A DNA stretch of 64,000 bases from Aeromonas eucrenophila (GTDB lineage: Bacteria > Pseudomonadota > Gammaproteobacteria > Enterobacterales > Aeromonadaceae): assembly GCF_000819865.1 (NCBI RefSeq), contig NZ_CDDF01000001.1:657981-721980 (forward strand), read 5' to 3'. The position numbers and the translations under genes are program-made. The notes below the pieces were generated by a model. That model saw only the letters and a list, made by a program, of their open reading frames with translations. It was not told where the DNA came from and did no database searches. Positions 25,334-35,355 of this stretch are shown here, one piece after another. Within the stretch, counting starts at the first letter, position 1. Every line of letters starts with the position of its first letter.

Positions 25334-28300
25334 TCACCAGACCATCTCCACGCTCTCTTCGTCTTCGGTCAGCTTGCCGTCGAGGAAACGGCAGAAGTCG
25401 TCCAGACGGGGATGATCGAACACATCGGAGACCTTCACCTGCACCCCGAACTCGGCGCCGAGCCGGTTCACTATCTGTATGGTCTGCAGGGACTGGCCCC
25501 CCAGCTCGAAGAAGTTGTCCGCCGGCCCCATGGTGGCCAGCCCCAGGATCTGCTGCCAGATGGCGCCGACCCTGTTCTCTGTCTCGCTGCCCAGCGTCAG
25601 GGCTTCCCCACCCGCCTGGTATTGGGCCAGCAGCCCCTTGCGATCCAGCTTGTTGGAGCCGGTGCGGGGCAGTTGATCAAAGTGGCGATAGTCGGTGGGG
25701 ATCATGGCGGCAGGCAGCACCCTGGCGAGCTGGGCCTTGATGACCCGGCTATCCCGCTCGGCTCCGGCCACGAAGGCCACCAGCCGGCGTACATTGCCGA
25801 TGCTCACCCCCTGCACGCAGGCCTCATCCACTCCGGGCAGCGCCAGCAACTGGGCCTCCACCTCACCGGGCTGGATGCGATAGCCGCTGATCTTGAACTC
25901 GTTGTCGCGCCGACCGAGATAGACCAGACGACCGGCCACCCAGCGCACGCGATCGCCGGTGCGATAGACGGGCAGATCCTGCGCGCCGACCCTCAGGGTG
26001 CCGAAACTCCCCTGAACGCCGCCGACGTAGCCGTTGGCGAGTTGCGGGCCGAGCAGCACCAGCTCCCCCTCCTCGGCGGGTTGCTCCCCCGCCCCCAGGA
26101 TCAGCGCCTGCATGCCGGGCAGCGGCAGGCCGATGGGCAGCTGGGCCTGAGTCGGGTCTTCCCCTTGCAGCTCCTGGGTGGTGACCACGACCGTGGTCTC
26201 GGTGGGACCATAGGTGTTGAACAGACGCAGATCGGCGCGTCCCTGACGCTGCCACTGGGCCAGCTGCTCCGGGTAGACCGCCTCGCCGCCGATGATGACG
26301 GTGGCCAGATTGGCCGGGATATGGGCCTGGCCTGCGCCCAGCGACACCACCCACTCGTTCCAGAAGGCGGTGGGCAGGTCCAGATGGGTGATCTCCATCT
26401 CTTCCACTCCGGCCACGAAGGCGGGGATGGATTCGAGCAGAGCGTCGGTGCGCAGCACCAGGGTGGCGCCGGCACTCAGGGTGGCGAACACCTCCTCTAT
26501 GCTGGCGTCGAAGTTGAAGGGGGCGAATTGCAGCATCCGCGCGTCCCCATCAAGGTGATAGCGGCAGCGAGCGGCGGCGGCGAAGTGATCCAGGGCGCCG
26601 TGGCTGATGGCCACCCCCTTGGGCAGACCCGTGCTGCCTGAGGTGAACATCAGGTAAGCCACCGCAGCGCAGTTGGTCGGCTGGCAGAGACGGTTCTCGC
26701 TCACCAGATCCCCAACCAAGAGAGTCCGGCCCTCGAACAGGCTGGCCAGCTTGTGGCGATATTCCGCCTGGGTGATCAGGGTCTTCACCTCCCCCAGACG
26801 CAGTATGTGGCCCTGACGCTCCAGGGGTTGCTCGGGATCGAGGGGCACATAGACGGCGCCCGCCAGGAGCACCGCCAGCTGGGCGAAGATGGCCTGGGGG
26901 CTGCGCGCCAGCATGACGCCGACCCTGTCTCCCGGCTGCACACCGGCGGCCTGCAGGGCTGAGGCCATCTGCTCGCTGCGCGCCAGCAGCGCCTCGTAGC
27001 TAAAGCGAGCCTCCCCTTGCTCCAGCGCTATCTTGTGCGGGGTCTGGGCCGCGAAGTGGCAGAGGGCATCCAGCACAGGGCGCACCTTGATAACTTCGTG
27101 GGAAGGGCCAGTGATCAGCGCAGTCAGCCGCTGCTCGGCCAGCCAATCGGCCTTGAGGCTGCCCAGGGTCAGGGTGGGCTCGGCCAGCCAGCGACCCAGC
27201 AGGGCGAACAGGGTATCGGCGATGCGCGCCAGATCGGCCTGCTGGTAGCAACCCGGGTTGGCGTCCAGATCCAGCCTGGGCTGACCATCGGCTCCGACCT
27301 GGATCTCGATGGTGAGATCCTCCACAGGACCTGCGCTGATGTTGAGGATATGAGCATTGAGCGGCCCGAAGCGGCGGGCATGGTCGAACGGCATGATGTT
27401 GACCAGGGGGCCAAACAGCCGCTTGTCGCCCCCCACCAGGCCGAGGTCGCGGCGCAGCAACTCGTAGCGATAGTGCTGATGCTTGCGCACACCACGCTTG
27501 GCCTTGGCCACGGCGCTGGCGGCGACCGTCAGATCCAGCCCCTCATCGAGCGCCAGCGCCAGCGGAATGATGTTCATCTGCATGCAGGGCACGGTCAGGG
27601 AGGCCGAGCCGATGCGGTTCATCATCATCAGGCCAAACAGGGTCTTTTCCTGACCGCTGGCGAGGGACAATTGGGCCGAGAGCCCGGCCAGCAGTAGATC
27701 CGGCCAGCCCAGCTTGTTGTCATCGGCAAAGCGCACCAGGGTCTGCCACAGCTCGGCAGGCAGCGGGCGGCTCTCACGAATGAATTCGGCGGCGATGGGG
27801 GCGCGGGACTCGCTGAAGGATTTCACCTCGGGCCAGCCTTGCAACTGCTCCTGCCAGAAGGTGCGAGCGGCGGCGTTCTTGCCACTCTCCTCCCGGGTCA
27901 CTTCTTCTGCCAGCACCTCGTCCAGCAGGCCGAACGGGGACGGCGACAACATGGCCCCTTCCAGCCCTTCCCCATAGAGCTCGGCGATGCGCTGGAACAG
28001 CAGGGTGGTGCCGAAGCCGTCGAGGGCGATGTGGTGCACGCAGCTGTAGAGATAATCCCGCTCCGGCCCACGCAGCAGGGCGAAGCGGCAGGGGGATTCC
28101 GTGGTCAGCTCGAACGGGCGGCGCAGATCCGCCCATGCCCAGGCGCGGGCCTCCGTCTCGTCACCGCGCGCCAGGTTCACCTCGCGGTAGGCCGGGGCCA
28201 GGGCGTGGCTGACGAAGCAGACTTCATCGCCATTGTCCTCGAAATGGCCCTGCAGGGCCTCGCACTCGCCCACCGCCTGGGCGAGTGCCGCGGCCAGCAC

Positions 28301-28423
28301 GGTGCCGTCCACCTTGCCATCGAAGGCGATGCACTCGGCGGTGTTGAACATCGCCTTGTCGTCGTTGAGCAGATGACCGGACCAGAGCCCCTGCTGGGGG
28401 ATGGTCAAGGGAAAGCGGCTCAT
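25334..28423 (-). CDS. amoF: Amonabactin NRPS AmoF (C-A-T), probably lysine-specific
   Basis: A 1029-residue single-module synthetase: condensation domain with HHIALDG (near 131), adenylation domain with [13 protein letters not shown] (near 595), TYGPTETTV and [10 protein letters not shown], and carrier domain with [11 protein letters not shown] (Ser near 978). There is no thioesterase. The adenylation code read by eye is D-A-E-D-I-G-T-V-V-K; the acidic residues at the third and fourth positions fit a basic side chain, and amonabactins contain two lysines. The start at 28423 overlaps the amoB stop as ATGA. If it adds both lysines it must be used twice; that is inference. Confidence 0.92.
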   Translation of the reverse strand: MSRFPLTIPQQGLWSGHLLNDDKAMFNTAECIAFDGKVDGTVLAAALAQAVGECEALQGHFEDNGDEVCFVSHALAPAYREVNLARGDETEARAWAWADLRRPFELTTESPCRFALLRGPERDYLYSCVHHIALDGFGTTLLFQRIAELYGEGLEGAMLSPSPFGLLDEVLAEEVTREESGKNAAARTFWQEQLQGWPEVKSFSESRAPIAAEFIRESRPLPAELWQTLVRFADDNKLGWPDLLLAGLSAQLSLASGQEKTLFGLMMMNRIGSASLTVPCMQMNIIPLALALDEGLDLTVAASAVAKAKRGVRKHQHYRYELLRRDLGLVGGDKRLFGPLVNIMPFDHARRFGPLNAHILNISAGPVEDLTIEIQVGADGQPRLDLDANPGCYQQADLARIADTLFALLGRWLAEPTLTLGSLKADWLAEQRLTALITGPSHEVIKVRPVLDALCHFAAQTPHKIALEQGEARFSYEALLARSEQMASALQAAGVQPGDRVGVMLARSPQAIFAQLAVLLAGAVYVPLDPEQPLERQGHILRLGEVKTLITQAEYRHKLASLFEGRTLLVGDLVSENRLCQPTNCAAVAYLMFTSGSTGLPKGVAISHGALDHFAAAARCRYHLDGDARMLQFAPFNFDASIEEVFATLSAGATLVLRTDALLESIPAFVAGVEEMEITHLDLPTAFWNEWVVSLGAGQAHIPANLATVIIGGEAVYPEQLAQWQRQGRADLRLFNTYGPTETTVVVTTQELQGEDPTQAQLPIGLPLPGMQALILGAGEQPAEEGELVLLGPQLANGYVGGVQGSFGTLRVGAQDLPVYRTGDRVRWVAGRLVYLGRRDNEFKISGYRIQPGEVEAQLLALPGVDEACVQGVSIGNVRRLVAFVAGAERDSRVIKAQLARVLPAAMIPTDYRHFDQLPRTGSNKLDRKGLLAQYQAGGEALTLGSETENRVGAIWQQILGLATMGPADNFFELGGQSLQTIQIVNRLGAEFGVQVKVSDVFDHPRLDDFCRFLDGKLTEDEESVEMVW

Positions 28424-29334
28424 TGCACCACCTCCAGGGTGTTTTGCTCGGCCAGCTTGGCGTCGATCAGGCGCCACCAGCCGTTCAGGGTCGGCGTCTT
28501 GGCCAAGTCCACGAAGCCGAGTTCCACCCCGGCGGCGCGCCATTCGGTGAGCAGGGACATGATGCGCACCGAGTCGAGACCGTAGTCGATGAGGTTCTCG
28601 TCCGCGTCGAACTCTGCTTCATCCTCGTCGATGTGGCTCAGCAGCCGCGCCTTGAGCCCCTCATAGGTCAGCAACGGATTGGTGAGCAGAGGGATTGCCT
28701 GGGCGGCCGGTGCAAGGGCCAGCACCTCCTCGCAGGGCACCACCTTGCCGCAGCGGGTCGCCACATAGTCCAGCGCCATCTGGTGATCTGCCAGGGAGAA
28801 GTCCGCCACCCCGTCCGCCAGGAAGAAGGGCTGGATGTCGCGCATGAAGGCGTCGCAGGCGGTCATCATGCAGCCGATGTGGCCGTAGATGCCGCCGATG
28901 ATCAGTTGATCTCGCCCTTGCTCTTTCAGCATCTGCTCGAGCTCTGAGCGCTGGAAGGCGCTGTAGCGCCATTTGACCAGCACCACATCGTCGCTCTCGG
29001 GGCGCAGGGGGGCCACCACCTGCTGCAACTCGGGGCTCTTGTTCAGACCCGGACCCCACATGTCGTTGAGCAGGGCCCTGTCCTCGAGCGCCTGATCCTT
29101 GGGCTGGGCGGTGTAGTAAACCGGGATACCGAGGGCCTTGCAGTGCTTGCGCACCGCGGCCAGACGCGCGACAAGCTCGCCAATGAGAGGGCTGTTCTCG
29201 CCATAGAAGGCGGTGAAGTACTCCTGCATGTCGTGAATGAGCAGGGCTGCGCGGCGCGGCGCCAGGGTCCAGCTGACCTTGTTGGCCTTCCATTGGCTGG
29301 GCATGGCGTAGTTGTTCAGGGTTGGGATAGCCAT
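28420..29334 (-). CDS. amoB: Isochorismatase / aryl carrier protein AmoB (EntB)
   Basis: Bifunctional 304-residue protein. The N-terminal isochorismatase domain (about 1-210; [11 protein letters not shown], then [20 protein letters not shown]) makes 2,3-dihydro-2,3-dihydroxybenzoate. The C-terminal aryl carrier domain (about 225-300) carries dihydroxybenzoate on the phosphopantetheine of the serine in [10 protein letters not shown] (near 254). The ATG follows AAGGA. An in-frame-neighbour ATG at 29344 also exists but is in another frame. The gene sits between amoE and amoF as in ent operons. Confidence 0.94.
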   Translation of the reverse strand: MAIPTLNNYAMPSQWKANKVSWTLAPRRAALLIHDMQEYFTAFYGENSPLIGELVARLAAVRKHCKALGIPVYYTAQPKDQALEDRALLNDMWGPGLNKSPELQQVVAPLRPESDDVVLVKWRYSAFQRSELEQMLKEQGRDQLIIGGIYGHIGCMMTACDAFMRDIQPFFLADGVADFSLADHQMALDYVATRCGKVVPCEEVLALAPAAQAIPLLTNPLLTYEGLKARLLSHIDEDEAEFDADENLIDYGLDSVRIMSLLTEWRAAGVELGFVDLAKTPTLNGWWRLIDAKLAEQNTLEVVQ

Positions 29335-29356
29335 AACGTCATGATTCCTTTTAGTT

Positions 29357-31024
29357 TTAAACTGTTGTCAGGGGCTGGCTTGCGGCAACGGATTGCGCGA
29401 TGCGCTCACGCAGGCCCTTCTTGTCTATCTTGCCTACCGCCGTCATGGGCAGGGCTTCGAGGATCTCGAAGCGATCCGGCAACTTGAATTCGGCGACACC
29501 GCGAGAGCGCAGGAACTTGCGCAGGGCCAGCGCCCTGAGGCCCGGCTCAGTGGTGACGATGAAGGCGCAGCTCTTCTCCCCCATGGTGCTGTCCGGCATG
29601 GAGACCAGGGCCGCCTGGGTGATGGCCGGGTGGTGCAGCAGCTGGTTCTCCACCTCTTCGGCCGCGATCTTCTCGCCGCCTCTGTTGATCTGATCCTTCT
29701 GCCGCCCCACCACGGTGAGGTAGCCATCCTGGTCTTGCACCACCAGATCCCCGGAGCAGTAGAAGCCCTCGGCATCAAACACCCGGGCATTGTGGTCCGG
29801 GCTCTGGTAGTAACCGCGGAAGGTGTAGGGGCCGCGGGTGTGCAGGGCGCCGGGCTGGCCCTGGGCAACCGGATTGCCCTCCTCGTCCAGCACCCGCACC
29901 TCGTCATCCGGGCACATGGGGCGGCCCTGGGTGTGGATTATCTTGTCGTCGCTATCGTCCAGCCGGGTGTAGTTGACCAGGCCCTCGGCCATGCCAAACA
30001 CCTGTTGCAGCTGGCAACCAAGCAGCGGGGTGATCCTCCTGGCCACCGCCTCGGCCAGCTTGGCACCGCCCACTTGCAGCAAGGCCAGGCTCTCGAGCTG
30101 GCTGCGCACGGACGGGTCCGCCTCGGCCGCCTGCAACCAGAGGGAGACCGCTGGCGGCACCAGGGAGCAGAGGTTGACGCCGTGGCGGGCGATCAGCGGG
30201 AAGCAGCTCATGGGGCCGGGATCCGGCGCCAGCACCACGGCGCCGCCCGCCTCGAATACCCCCAGCGCCCCGGGGGAGCTTAAGGGGAAATTGTGAGGGG
30301 CCGGCAGGGCGCACAGGTAACGGGTATGGGGGCCGAGCTCGCAGATCTCGTTGCTGCGGCGCACGCTGTAGAGATAATCGTCGTGGGTGCGGGGAATGAG
30401 CTTGGGGGTGCCTGTGCTGCCGCCGGAGAGCTGGAAGAAGGCCACCTCGTCCGCCGGGCTAGGGCCATAGCTCACAGGCGCCGTGCCCATGTCATCCCGC
30501 GCCCCTAGCCAGTGGGCCAGACCCAGCTCTGCGCTCTCGCCATCGAGCAGCACCAGCTCGGCGCCTATCCCTGCCAGCAGCTCAGCGCCGCGATCCAGGC
30601 CTGCGAAGAGCGGATGCGCGGTGGAGCCGATAAAGAGCCGGGGGGCAATCTGCTCGGCATAGGAGACCAGCTCCAGCCGGTTGTGGCTAAAGAGCGCATT
30701 GACCGGCGCTATGCCCACTTTGAGCAGGGCGAAGAACACCAGGTAGAACTCGGCCACATTGGGCAGCTGCACCAGGGCGGTATCGCCGACGCCAAAGCCG
30801 TGGCAGGCCAGCCTCTCGGCCAACCGGGTCGCGCCTTCATCGAGCTCGCGATAACTGATGCTGCGCTCGCCGCAGAGGATGGCGACCGCATCCGGCGCCA
30901 GCTCGCACTGGCGACTCAGCATGGCGGTCAGCGGCTCACCGCGCCAATAGCCCTTGGCACGGTAGGATTCCGCCAGCCTGCTTGGCCAGCGGGTGTAGGG
31001 CAGGAAACGCTTGGCATCGCTCAT
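29357..31024 (-). CDS. amoE: 2,3-dihydroxybenzoate-AMP ligase AmoE (EntE)
   Basis: Stand-alone adenylating enzyme that activates 2,3-dihydroxybenzoate and loads it on the aryl carrier domain of AmoB. The 555-residue protein starts [20 protein letters not shown], as in EntE/DhbE. It has the P-loop [19 protein letters not shown], the motif [14 protein letters not shown] with the catechol-pocket asparagine region, YYCSGD-type motif FYCSGDLV, and the catalytic lysine in [13 protein letters not shown]. Its start overlaps, as ATGA, a micro-ORF made of a repeated amoC tail, which also supplies its GGAGG ribosome site. Confidence 0.94.
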   Translation of the reverse strand: MSDAKRFLPYTRWPSRLAESYRAKGYWRGEPLTAMLSRQCELAPDAVAILCGERSISYRELDEGATRLAERLACHGFGVGDTALVQLPNVAEFYLVFFALLKVGIAPVNALFSHNRLELVSYAEQIAPRLFIGSTAHPLFAGLDRGAELLAGIGAELVLLDGESAELGLAHWLGARDDMGTAPVSYGPSPADEVAFFQLSGGSTGTPKLIPRTHDDYLYSVRRSNEICELGPHTRYLCALPAPHNFPLSSPGALGVFEAGGAVVLAPDPGPMSCFPLIARHGVNLCSLVPPAVSLWLQAAEADPSVRSQLESLALLQVGGAKLAEAVARRITPLLGCQLQQVFGMAEGLVNYTRLDDSDDKIIHTQGRPMCPDDEVRVLDEEGNPVAQGQPGALHTRGPYTFRGYYQSPDHNARVFDAEGFYCSGDLVVQDQDGYLTVVGRQKDQINRGGEKIAAEEVENQLLHHPAITQAALVSMPDSTMGEKSCAFIVTTEPGLRALALRKFLRSRGVAEFKLPDRFEILEALPMTAVGKIDKKGLRERIAQSVAASQPLTTV

Positions 31025-31104
31025 AGGGCCACCTCCAGATCCAGGCCCAGGGCATTGAACTTGGGCTGCCGGCTCGGCAAGCCCATGTGGTAAGGCTGTC
31101 TCAT
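31021..31104 (-). CDS. 27-codon micro-ORF bridging amoC and amoE
   Basis: The ATG overlaps the amoC stop as ATGA (31101-31104) and the stop overlaps the amoE start as ATGA (31021-31024). The peptide starts [17 protein letters not shown] and ends [10 protein letters not shown], the same ten residues that end AmoC. The end is therefore a copy of the amoC 3' end with its built-in GGAGG site. Translation is inferred from the two overlaps. Confidence 0.45.
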   Translation of the reverse strand: MRQPYHMGLPSRQPKFNALGLDLEVAL

Positions 31105-31140
31105 AGCGCCACCTCCAGATCCAGACCCAGCGCTTTCAAC
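31021..31140 (-). repeat. Direct repeat of the amoC 3' end
   Basis: About 38 bases at 31099-31139 (amoC end) recur at 31020-31059 with four or so differences. Both encode [10 protein letters not shown] followed by TGA and carry GGAGG before an ATGA junction. Period is 80 bp. Confidence 0.85.
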
Positions 31141-32264
31141 ATGGTGCCGAGCTTGGTGCCGGTCTCGGCCCACTCCATGGCGGGATCCGACCCCGCCACT
31201 ATGCCTGCGCCGGCAAACAGCTCAACATGATGACCATCCAGCACGCCGCAGCGGATCACCACGGCCCACTCGCCATTGCCCTGGCTGTCGCACCAGCCGA
31301 CGATGCCGCTGAACAGGGCGCGCCGGAAGGGCTCCTGCTCGCGAATGAACTGACGCGCCAGATCCGTGGGATAGCCGCACAGGGCCGGGGTGGGATGCAG
31401 CTGGCAGGCGAGGGAGAGCACGGAGGCATCGCGCCCGTGCAGCTGGCCCGCGATAGGGGTGCCCAGATGCCAGAGGGTGTCCGTGCTCATCAGGGTCGGG
31501 CTCGCGGGGATCGCCAGCTCGCGGCAATGGGGGGTCAGCACCCGGCGGATCTCGTCGATCACCAGGCGGTGCTCGTGCTGATCCTTGTGAGAGGCCAGCA
31601 ACTTGCGCGCCACCGCCTCATCCTGTTGCGGCTCGCCGCCCCGCTTGGCGGAGCCCGCCAGCGGATGGGTGAAGACGGCGCCCTCACTGACTCGCAGCAG
31701 CAACTCGGGGCTGGCACCGAGCAGGCGACGGCCCTGCCCGAGCGGCAAGGAGAAGTGGAAGGCGTTGGGATTTTGGGTCATCAAGCGGGCAAGCACCCGC
31801 TCGGGATCGGCGGCTTTGCGCAGGTGCAGCTTGAGTTTGCGCGACAGCACCACCTTGGCAAGGCTGCCCTTCGCGAAGGCATCGAGGGCCGAGCTCACCG
31901 AGGCTTTGAATTCGGCGGCGGCGGGCGTGCTGCTCACCGAGATTACCTGATTGGTGTCGGGGGTGCTCGCCTGGGGGGAGACTCGCTCTCCCCGCTCATA
32001 GCGGCCGGGCACATAGAGACAGGAGGCTTCGGCAGGGTCAAAGGCGAAGGCACCGACCAGCAGCGGATTGGCCTGGCCTGCGGCTTCTGCCGCCGCCAGG
32101 GCCTGCACTATCTGTCGCTCCAGAAGGGACCACTCGCTGGCCGGGGTGCTGATGGGCTGGCCCAAATCATAGGCGCGAAGGCAGCCCTGGCCCGAGGTAA
32201 ACAAGAAATCGGGCGGGGATCCGGCCTCGGCAGGGACACCATCTTTCATTACAAGAGTATTCAC
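31101..32264 (-). CDS. amoC: Isochorismate synthase AmoC (EntC)
   Basis: Converts chorismate to isochorismate, the entry step to 2,3-dihydroxybenzoate. The 387-residue protein is the chorismate-binding type: [12 protein letters not shown], then [25 protein letters not shown] and the C-terminal YSGIVG-like [22 protein letters not shown]. The start is GTG at 32264, supported by GAGGG six bases upstream; an in-frame ATG lies five codons later. It is the first gene of the seven-gene amo operon and follows the best Fur box of the window. Confidence 0.94.
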   Translation of the reverse strand: MNTLVMKDGVPAEAGSPPDFLFTSGQGCLRAYDLGQPISTPASEWSLLERQIVQALAAAEAAGQANPLLVGAFAFDPAEASCLYVPGRYERGERVSPQASTPDTNQVISVSSTPAAAEFKASVSSALDAFAKGSLAKVVLSRKLKLHLRKAADPERVLARLMTQNPNAFHFSLPLGQGRRLLGASPELLLRVSEGAVFTHPLAGSAKRGGEPQQDEAVARKLLASHKDQHEHRLVIDEIRRVLTPHCRELAIPASPTLMSTDTLWHLGTPIAGQLHGRDASVLSLACQLHPTPALCGYPTDLARQFIREQEPFRRALFSGIVGWCDSQGNGEWAVVIRCGVLDGHHVELFAGAGIVAGSDPAMEWAETGTKLGTMLKALGLDLEVAL

Positions 32265-32585
32265 GCTAGACCCTCAAAGATGATTCAAAATGATAATCGT
32301 TATCAATTGCTTTTGAGCGGCGGTAAAATACGCGGGTCGAAAGAGCCCGGTCAAGGGGATTTTTTGGCGGAAAAACTGGAGCTTATCTGTGGATATAGGG
32401 GCGATGAGGCCAGCACTGGCCTGGCGTGACCGGGGCCTGAAGTGCTACTCGAATGAACACAAATTGCCATCCCCATATGGGGGATGCGACAGAAACGGGA
32501 TAAAAAGGCCTGAGCTGGCGGCCAAGCCGCTTTGCCCCTAAGATGGCGCCATGTCCTGTTGTCACCCGTCGAGATGAAACCCTCC
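32265..32585. other. Divergent promoter region of amoC and the lipoprotein gene
   Basis: A 321-bp intergenic region. The amoC-proximal third has a Fur box and AT-rich promoter-like DNA. The rest holds no open frame or repeat that I can support. Confidence 0.6.
32286..32304. promoter_or_regulatory. Fur box of the amo operon
   Basis: CAAAATGATAATCGTTATC matches the 19-bp consensus GATAATGATAATCATTATC at 16 positions. It lies about 20-40 bp before the amoC start, where it would cover the promoter and shut the operon when iron is plentiful. Confidence 0.92.
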
Positions 32586-33137
32586 ATGTTAAAAAACCTG
32601 CTTCTGCTTCCCCTGAGCCTGCTGCTGGCAGCCTGTTCCCTCACCCAGTACAACGTCAGCGAGAGCGAGATAAACCAGTACCTCAAAGACAGGGTCGCCT
32701 TCGAGAAAGAGATCGGCATCCCCGGCATCATGTCGAGCAAGATCCGGCTCGACGATCTGCAGAGCCGCATCGGTCGCAGCCGCGCCGATCGGGTCGAACT
32801 GGATGCCGCCGGGGATCTGCAGGTGGCGAGCCCGCTGGGCAGCCAGCAGATGAAGATCCGCCTCTCCCTGAGTGCCCGCCCGGACTATGTGGCCGAGCAA
32901 GGCGCCATCTACCTTCGCGATCTGGAGCTCATCTCGGTCAAGACGGAGCCGGCCGACGTGGGCACCGCCCTCACCCCGCTGTTGCCGACCTTCAACCAGT
33001 CCCTCTCCCTGTTCCTCTCCCAGACCCCGGTCTACCGTCTGGATGGCAACCGCAAGAACGAGGCCAGGATCAAGGATAAGGTCGAGGCCCTCAAGGTGGA
33101 GCCGGGCCGCCTGGTCATCCCCTTCAAACTGATGTAA
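32586..33137 (+). CDS. YceB-like DUF1439 lipoprotein
   Basis: A 183-residue lipoprotein. The signal peptide MLKNLLLLPLSLLLAACS has a clear lipobox (LLAAC, lipidated Cys at 17). The mature part (LTQYNVSESEINQYL, IGIPGIMSSKIRLDDLQSRIGR, GAIYLRDLELISV, then LLPTFNQSLSLFL and RLVIPFKLM) aligns well by eye with E. coli YceB, of unknown role. Another ATG lies four codons upstream. It is divergent from the amo operon, but nothing ties it to iron uptake. Confidence 0.85.
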   Translation: MLKNLLLLPLSLLLAACSLTQYNVSESEINQYLKDRVAFEKEIGIPGIMSSKIRLDDLQSRIGRSRADRVELDAAGDLQVASPLGSQQMKIRLSLSARPDYVAEQGAIYLRDLELISVKTEPADVGTALTPLLPTFNQSLSLFLSQTPVYRLDGNRKNEARIKDKVEALKVEPGRLVIPFKLM

Positions 33138-33145
33138 TACTCATC

Positions 33146-33186
33146 GCCGCGCCTCCCCTCTCCCCAGCAACCCAGGCGCGGCTTTT
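33146..33186 (+). terminator. Terminator after the lipoprotein gene
   Basis: GCCGCGCCT (33146-33154) pairs perfectly with AGGCGCGGC (33174-33182) around a 19-nt loop and is followed by TTTT. Confidence 0.8.
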
Positions 33187-33212
33187 CTCTTCTCAAGCCC
33201 CCTCCTTTGCCC

Positions 33213-33231
33213 CATAATGCACACCATTCTC
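33213..33231. promoter_or_regulatory. Fur box before the exported unknown protein
   Basis: CATAATGCACACCATTCTC matches the Fur consensus at 13 of 19 positions. An inverted repeat TTCTCA/TGAGAA (33227-33247) overlaps its right end and may be a second, overlapping site. The gene start is 54 bp downstream. Confidence 0.7.
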
Positions 33232-33284
33232 ATTTAGATTTTGAGAAGCGTCATAATAAAATCAAACATATGGGTGAAAAGGAC

Positions 33285-35285
33285 ATGAGAAAAACCGTAC
33301 TGGTGCAGGCGATTGCCTGTGCACTGATCGGCGGCGCCGCGCACGCCGCCGTCAAGGTCGAGGACAAGACCTTCAATACCGCCGCCAGCATGCTGGCCTA
33401 CACCGAATTCGAGCTCTCCGGCGAGCCGCTGGCCGAGGCCCTTGGCCTGGATCTGGACGTGCTGGATGCCAACCGCGCCGATGAGCCGACCCCGTTCGAC
33501 TTCGCCGCTGGCATCGAATCCTATGAATACTCCGAAGAGGCCATGTATGCCCTGAACTACCAGTCCAGCATGGGCCCGCATCTGGTGAACGGGCCGCAGA
33601 ACCTGGCTCGTGGCGGCACCCTGGCCGATCTCGGCAAGCGGGTACTGGCCATGGCCGAGGCCGTCGGCTTCCCGGCCGACGAAGTGCCGCAAGGCATGTA
33701 TCCCCTCTCCCTGCCCTACGCCTCCGCCAATCCCGAGTTTGCGCAAGCCGTGAACACCACCCCGGTCAACGGCGATCAGGTCACCATCAAGACCGCCAAG
33801 GGCGTCGAGAAATCCGTCAAGACCCAGGTTCCCGCCTACTTCCGTGACTACACCACTCTGCGCTGGAGCGGCAGTGACAACCTGCTGAACCCGGCGGCCG
33901 TGGGCGGCATCCTGCTCAAGGAAGTGATGTGGTCCCAGGACTTCCTCGGTGGCATGCACGTCGCCGAGAGCGACGAAGAAGTTGAAGCTGCCTCCTCCAC
34001 CATGGATCAGGACGGCAAGCACAAGCTCGGCGTCTCCGCCGCAGATGGCTTCAACGGCATGATGCTGACCGAACAGTCCATCGACAAGCTGGCCATCTTG
34101 CAGGGTCAGCTCGGCTTCGACGGCAAACAGCTCGGCGCCAAGATAAGCCCCCAATACGATCCGGCCAAGGGCGTGGTCTACTTCCCCCATCAGGTGAAAG
34201 TGACCGAAACCACCAAGAACGAGGTGGGTGCCATCGGCAAGCTGGAGGTCGTGGATGGCTCAGCCCAGTTGCGCGACGCCTGGATGCTGCTGTGGCCCCT
34301 GTCCGAATTCTACGCCTTCAGCGATCAGCGCAGCGCCAACACCAACCAGAACCCGGCCTTCCACGCCGTGTTTGACGGCGCCCCCTTCGCCGCCGCACCG
34401 GCGGCCAACCAAGGCAGCGATGCCGCCAAGCTGGTCGCGGGCCAGGATGCCTTCTCCCTGGCACTGAACCTCTCCGGCATGGTGTTCAAGAACCTCAATG
34501 CCCTGCACTTCGACGCCAAGGCCGGCACCCTGGTGGACAGCTGGCAGGCAGGCAAACAGGGCAAGCACGTCACCACCTTCGACGCCGCTTATTCCCTGGT
34601 CGCCCTGCAGATCTTCCAGCGCGCCCAGGATGCGCTGCCGGTCGGCTACGCCGCCGGTGACAACGGCGAGCTGAACCTCAAGACCGCCCAGGGCCAACAG
34701 GCTCTGACGCTCGTTCGCAAGCAGGCGGACTTCCTGCTCGCCCAGCTCAAGGGCAAGAATGGTCTGCTGCACGATGGCCTGACCTTGGGTGCCAAACCGG
34801 ATGCGGGCCAGTCCATCGAGACCCAGTTCGCCGCCATCCGCGGCCTGACCGCCGCCTTCCTCGCCACCTCGGATGCCAAGTACCGCACCGCGGCAAGGGA
34901 GCTGTTCATCGCCACCGACAAGGCCTTCTTCAATGCCAAGGCCGGTACCTGGCTCGCGGGCAAGCAGGGTGAATACAGCCCCTGGACCCAGGCCGCCATC
35001 TCCGGCGCCCTGCGCTCCGCCATGCTGAACCTGCGCAACGAAGGAGCCGAGAAGGCACCAGAGCTTGAGCTGGCCCACCTGACCCAGCGTTATGTGAGCT
35101 GGTTCCGTGGCACCGTCAACGGCGGCATGCAGATGGCCGAATGGATCGGCGACTCCGGTGAGAACGTCATCGAAGGCGCAGGCCATGACACCGACGAAGA
35201 CGGCGTGCCGCAAGTCACCGCCGCCGGTGGCAAGCACGGCACCGCCATGGTGATGGCCGGCAAGGCCGTCGTGAGTGAGAAATAA
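33285..35285 (+). CDS. Exported protein of unknown function, probably iron-regulated
   Basis: A 666-residue protein with a Sec signal peptide (MRKTVLVQAIACALIGGAAHA, cleaved before AVKV). I do not recognise the family. There is no CxxCH haem motif, lipobox or membrane helix after the signal. The C-terminal half (about 400-620) is alpha-helical and repetitive in feel (TTFDAAYSLVALQIFQRAQDA, then YRTAARELFIATDKAFFNAK, TWLAGKQGEYSPWTQAAIS), which recalls alpha/alpha-toroid proteins, but this is only an impression. The end is rich in Asp/Gly/His (GHDTDEDG). The ATG at 33285 follows AAGGA and starts the signal peptide. The Fur box upstream suggests expression under iron limitation. Confidence 0.75.
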   Translation: MRKTVLVQAIACALIGGAAHAAVKVEDKTFNTAASMLAYTEFELSGEPLAEALGLDLDVLDANRADEPTPFDFAAGIESYEYSEEAMYALNYQSSMGPHLVNGPQNLARGGTLADLGKRVLAMAEAVGFPADEVPQGMYPLSLPYASANPEFAQAVNTTPVNGDQVTIKTAKGVEKSVKTQVPAYFRDYTTLRWSGSDNLLNPAAVGGILLKEVMWSQDFLGGMHVAESDEEVEAASSTMDQDGKHKLGVSAADGFNGMMLTEQSIDKLAILQGQLGFDGKQLGAKISPQYDPAKGVVYFPHQVKVTETTKNEVGAIGKLEVVDGSAQLRDAWMLLWPLSEFYAFSDQRSANTNQNPAFHAVFDGAPFAAAPAANQGSDAAKLVAGQDAFSLALNLSGMVFKNLNALHFDAKAGTLVDSWQAGKQGKHVTTFDAAYSLVALQIFQRAQDALPVGYAAGDNGELNLKTAQGQQALTLVRKQADFLLAQLKGKNGLLHDGLTLGAKPDAGQSIETQFAAIRGLTAAFLATSDAKYRTAARELFIATDKAFFNAKAGTWLAGKQGEYSPWTQAAISGALRSAMLNLRNEGAEKAPELELAHLTQRYVSWFRGTVNGGMQMAEWIGDSGENVIEGAGHDTDEDGVPQVTAAGGKHGTAMVMAGKAVVSEK

Positions 35286-35314
35286 GTGAACCAAGGGTCA
35301 TCTGGCCCATGAAA

Positions 35315-35343
35315 AAGGGAGCCCTCGTGGCTCCCTTGTTTTT
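35315..35343 (+). terminator. Terminator after the exported unknown protein gene
   Basis: A 9-bp stem (35315-35323 with 35329-35337) with loop CTCGT, then GTTTTTT. It lies between this gene and the convergent glgC. Confidence 0.9.
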
Positions 35344-35355
35344 TATCGTTTTAAA

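Noticed and set aside
21597-25415. 1272-codon open frame on the plus strand
   Set aside because: It is antisense to amoG and amoA; composition (rich in G, Q, H, R) is typical of a shadow frame.
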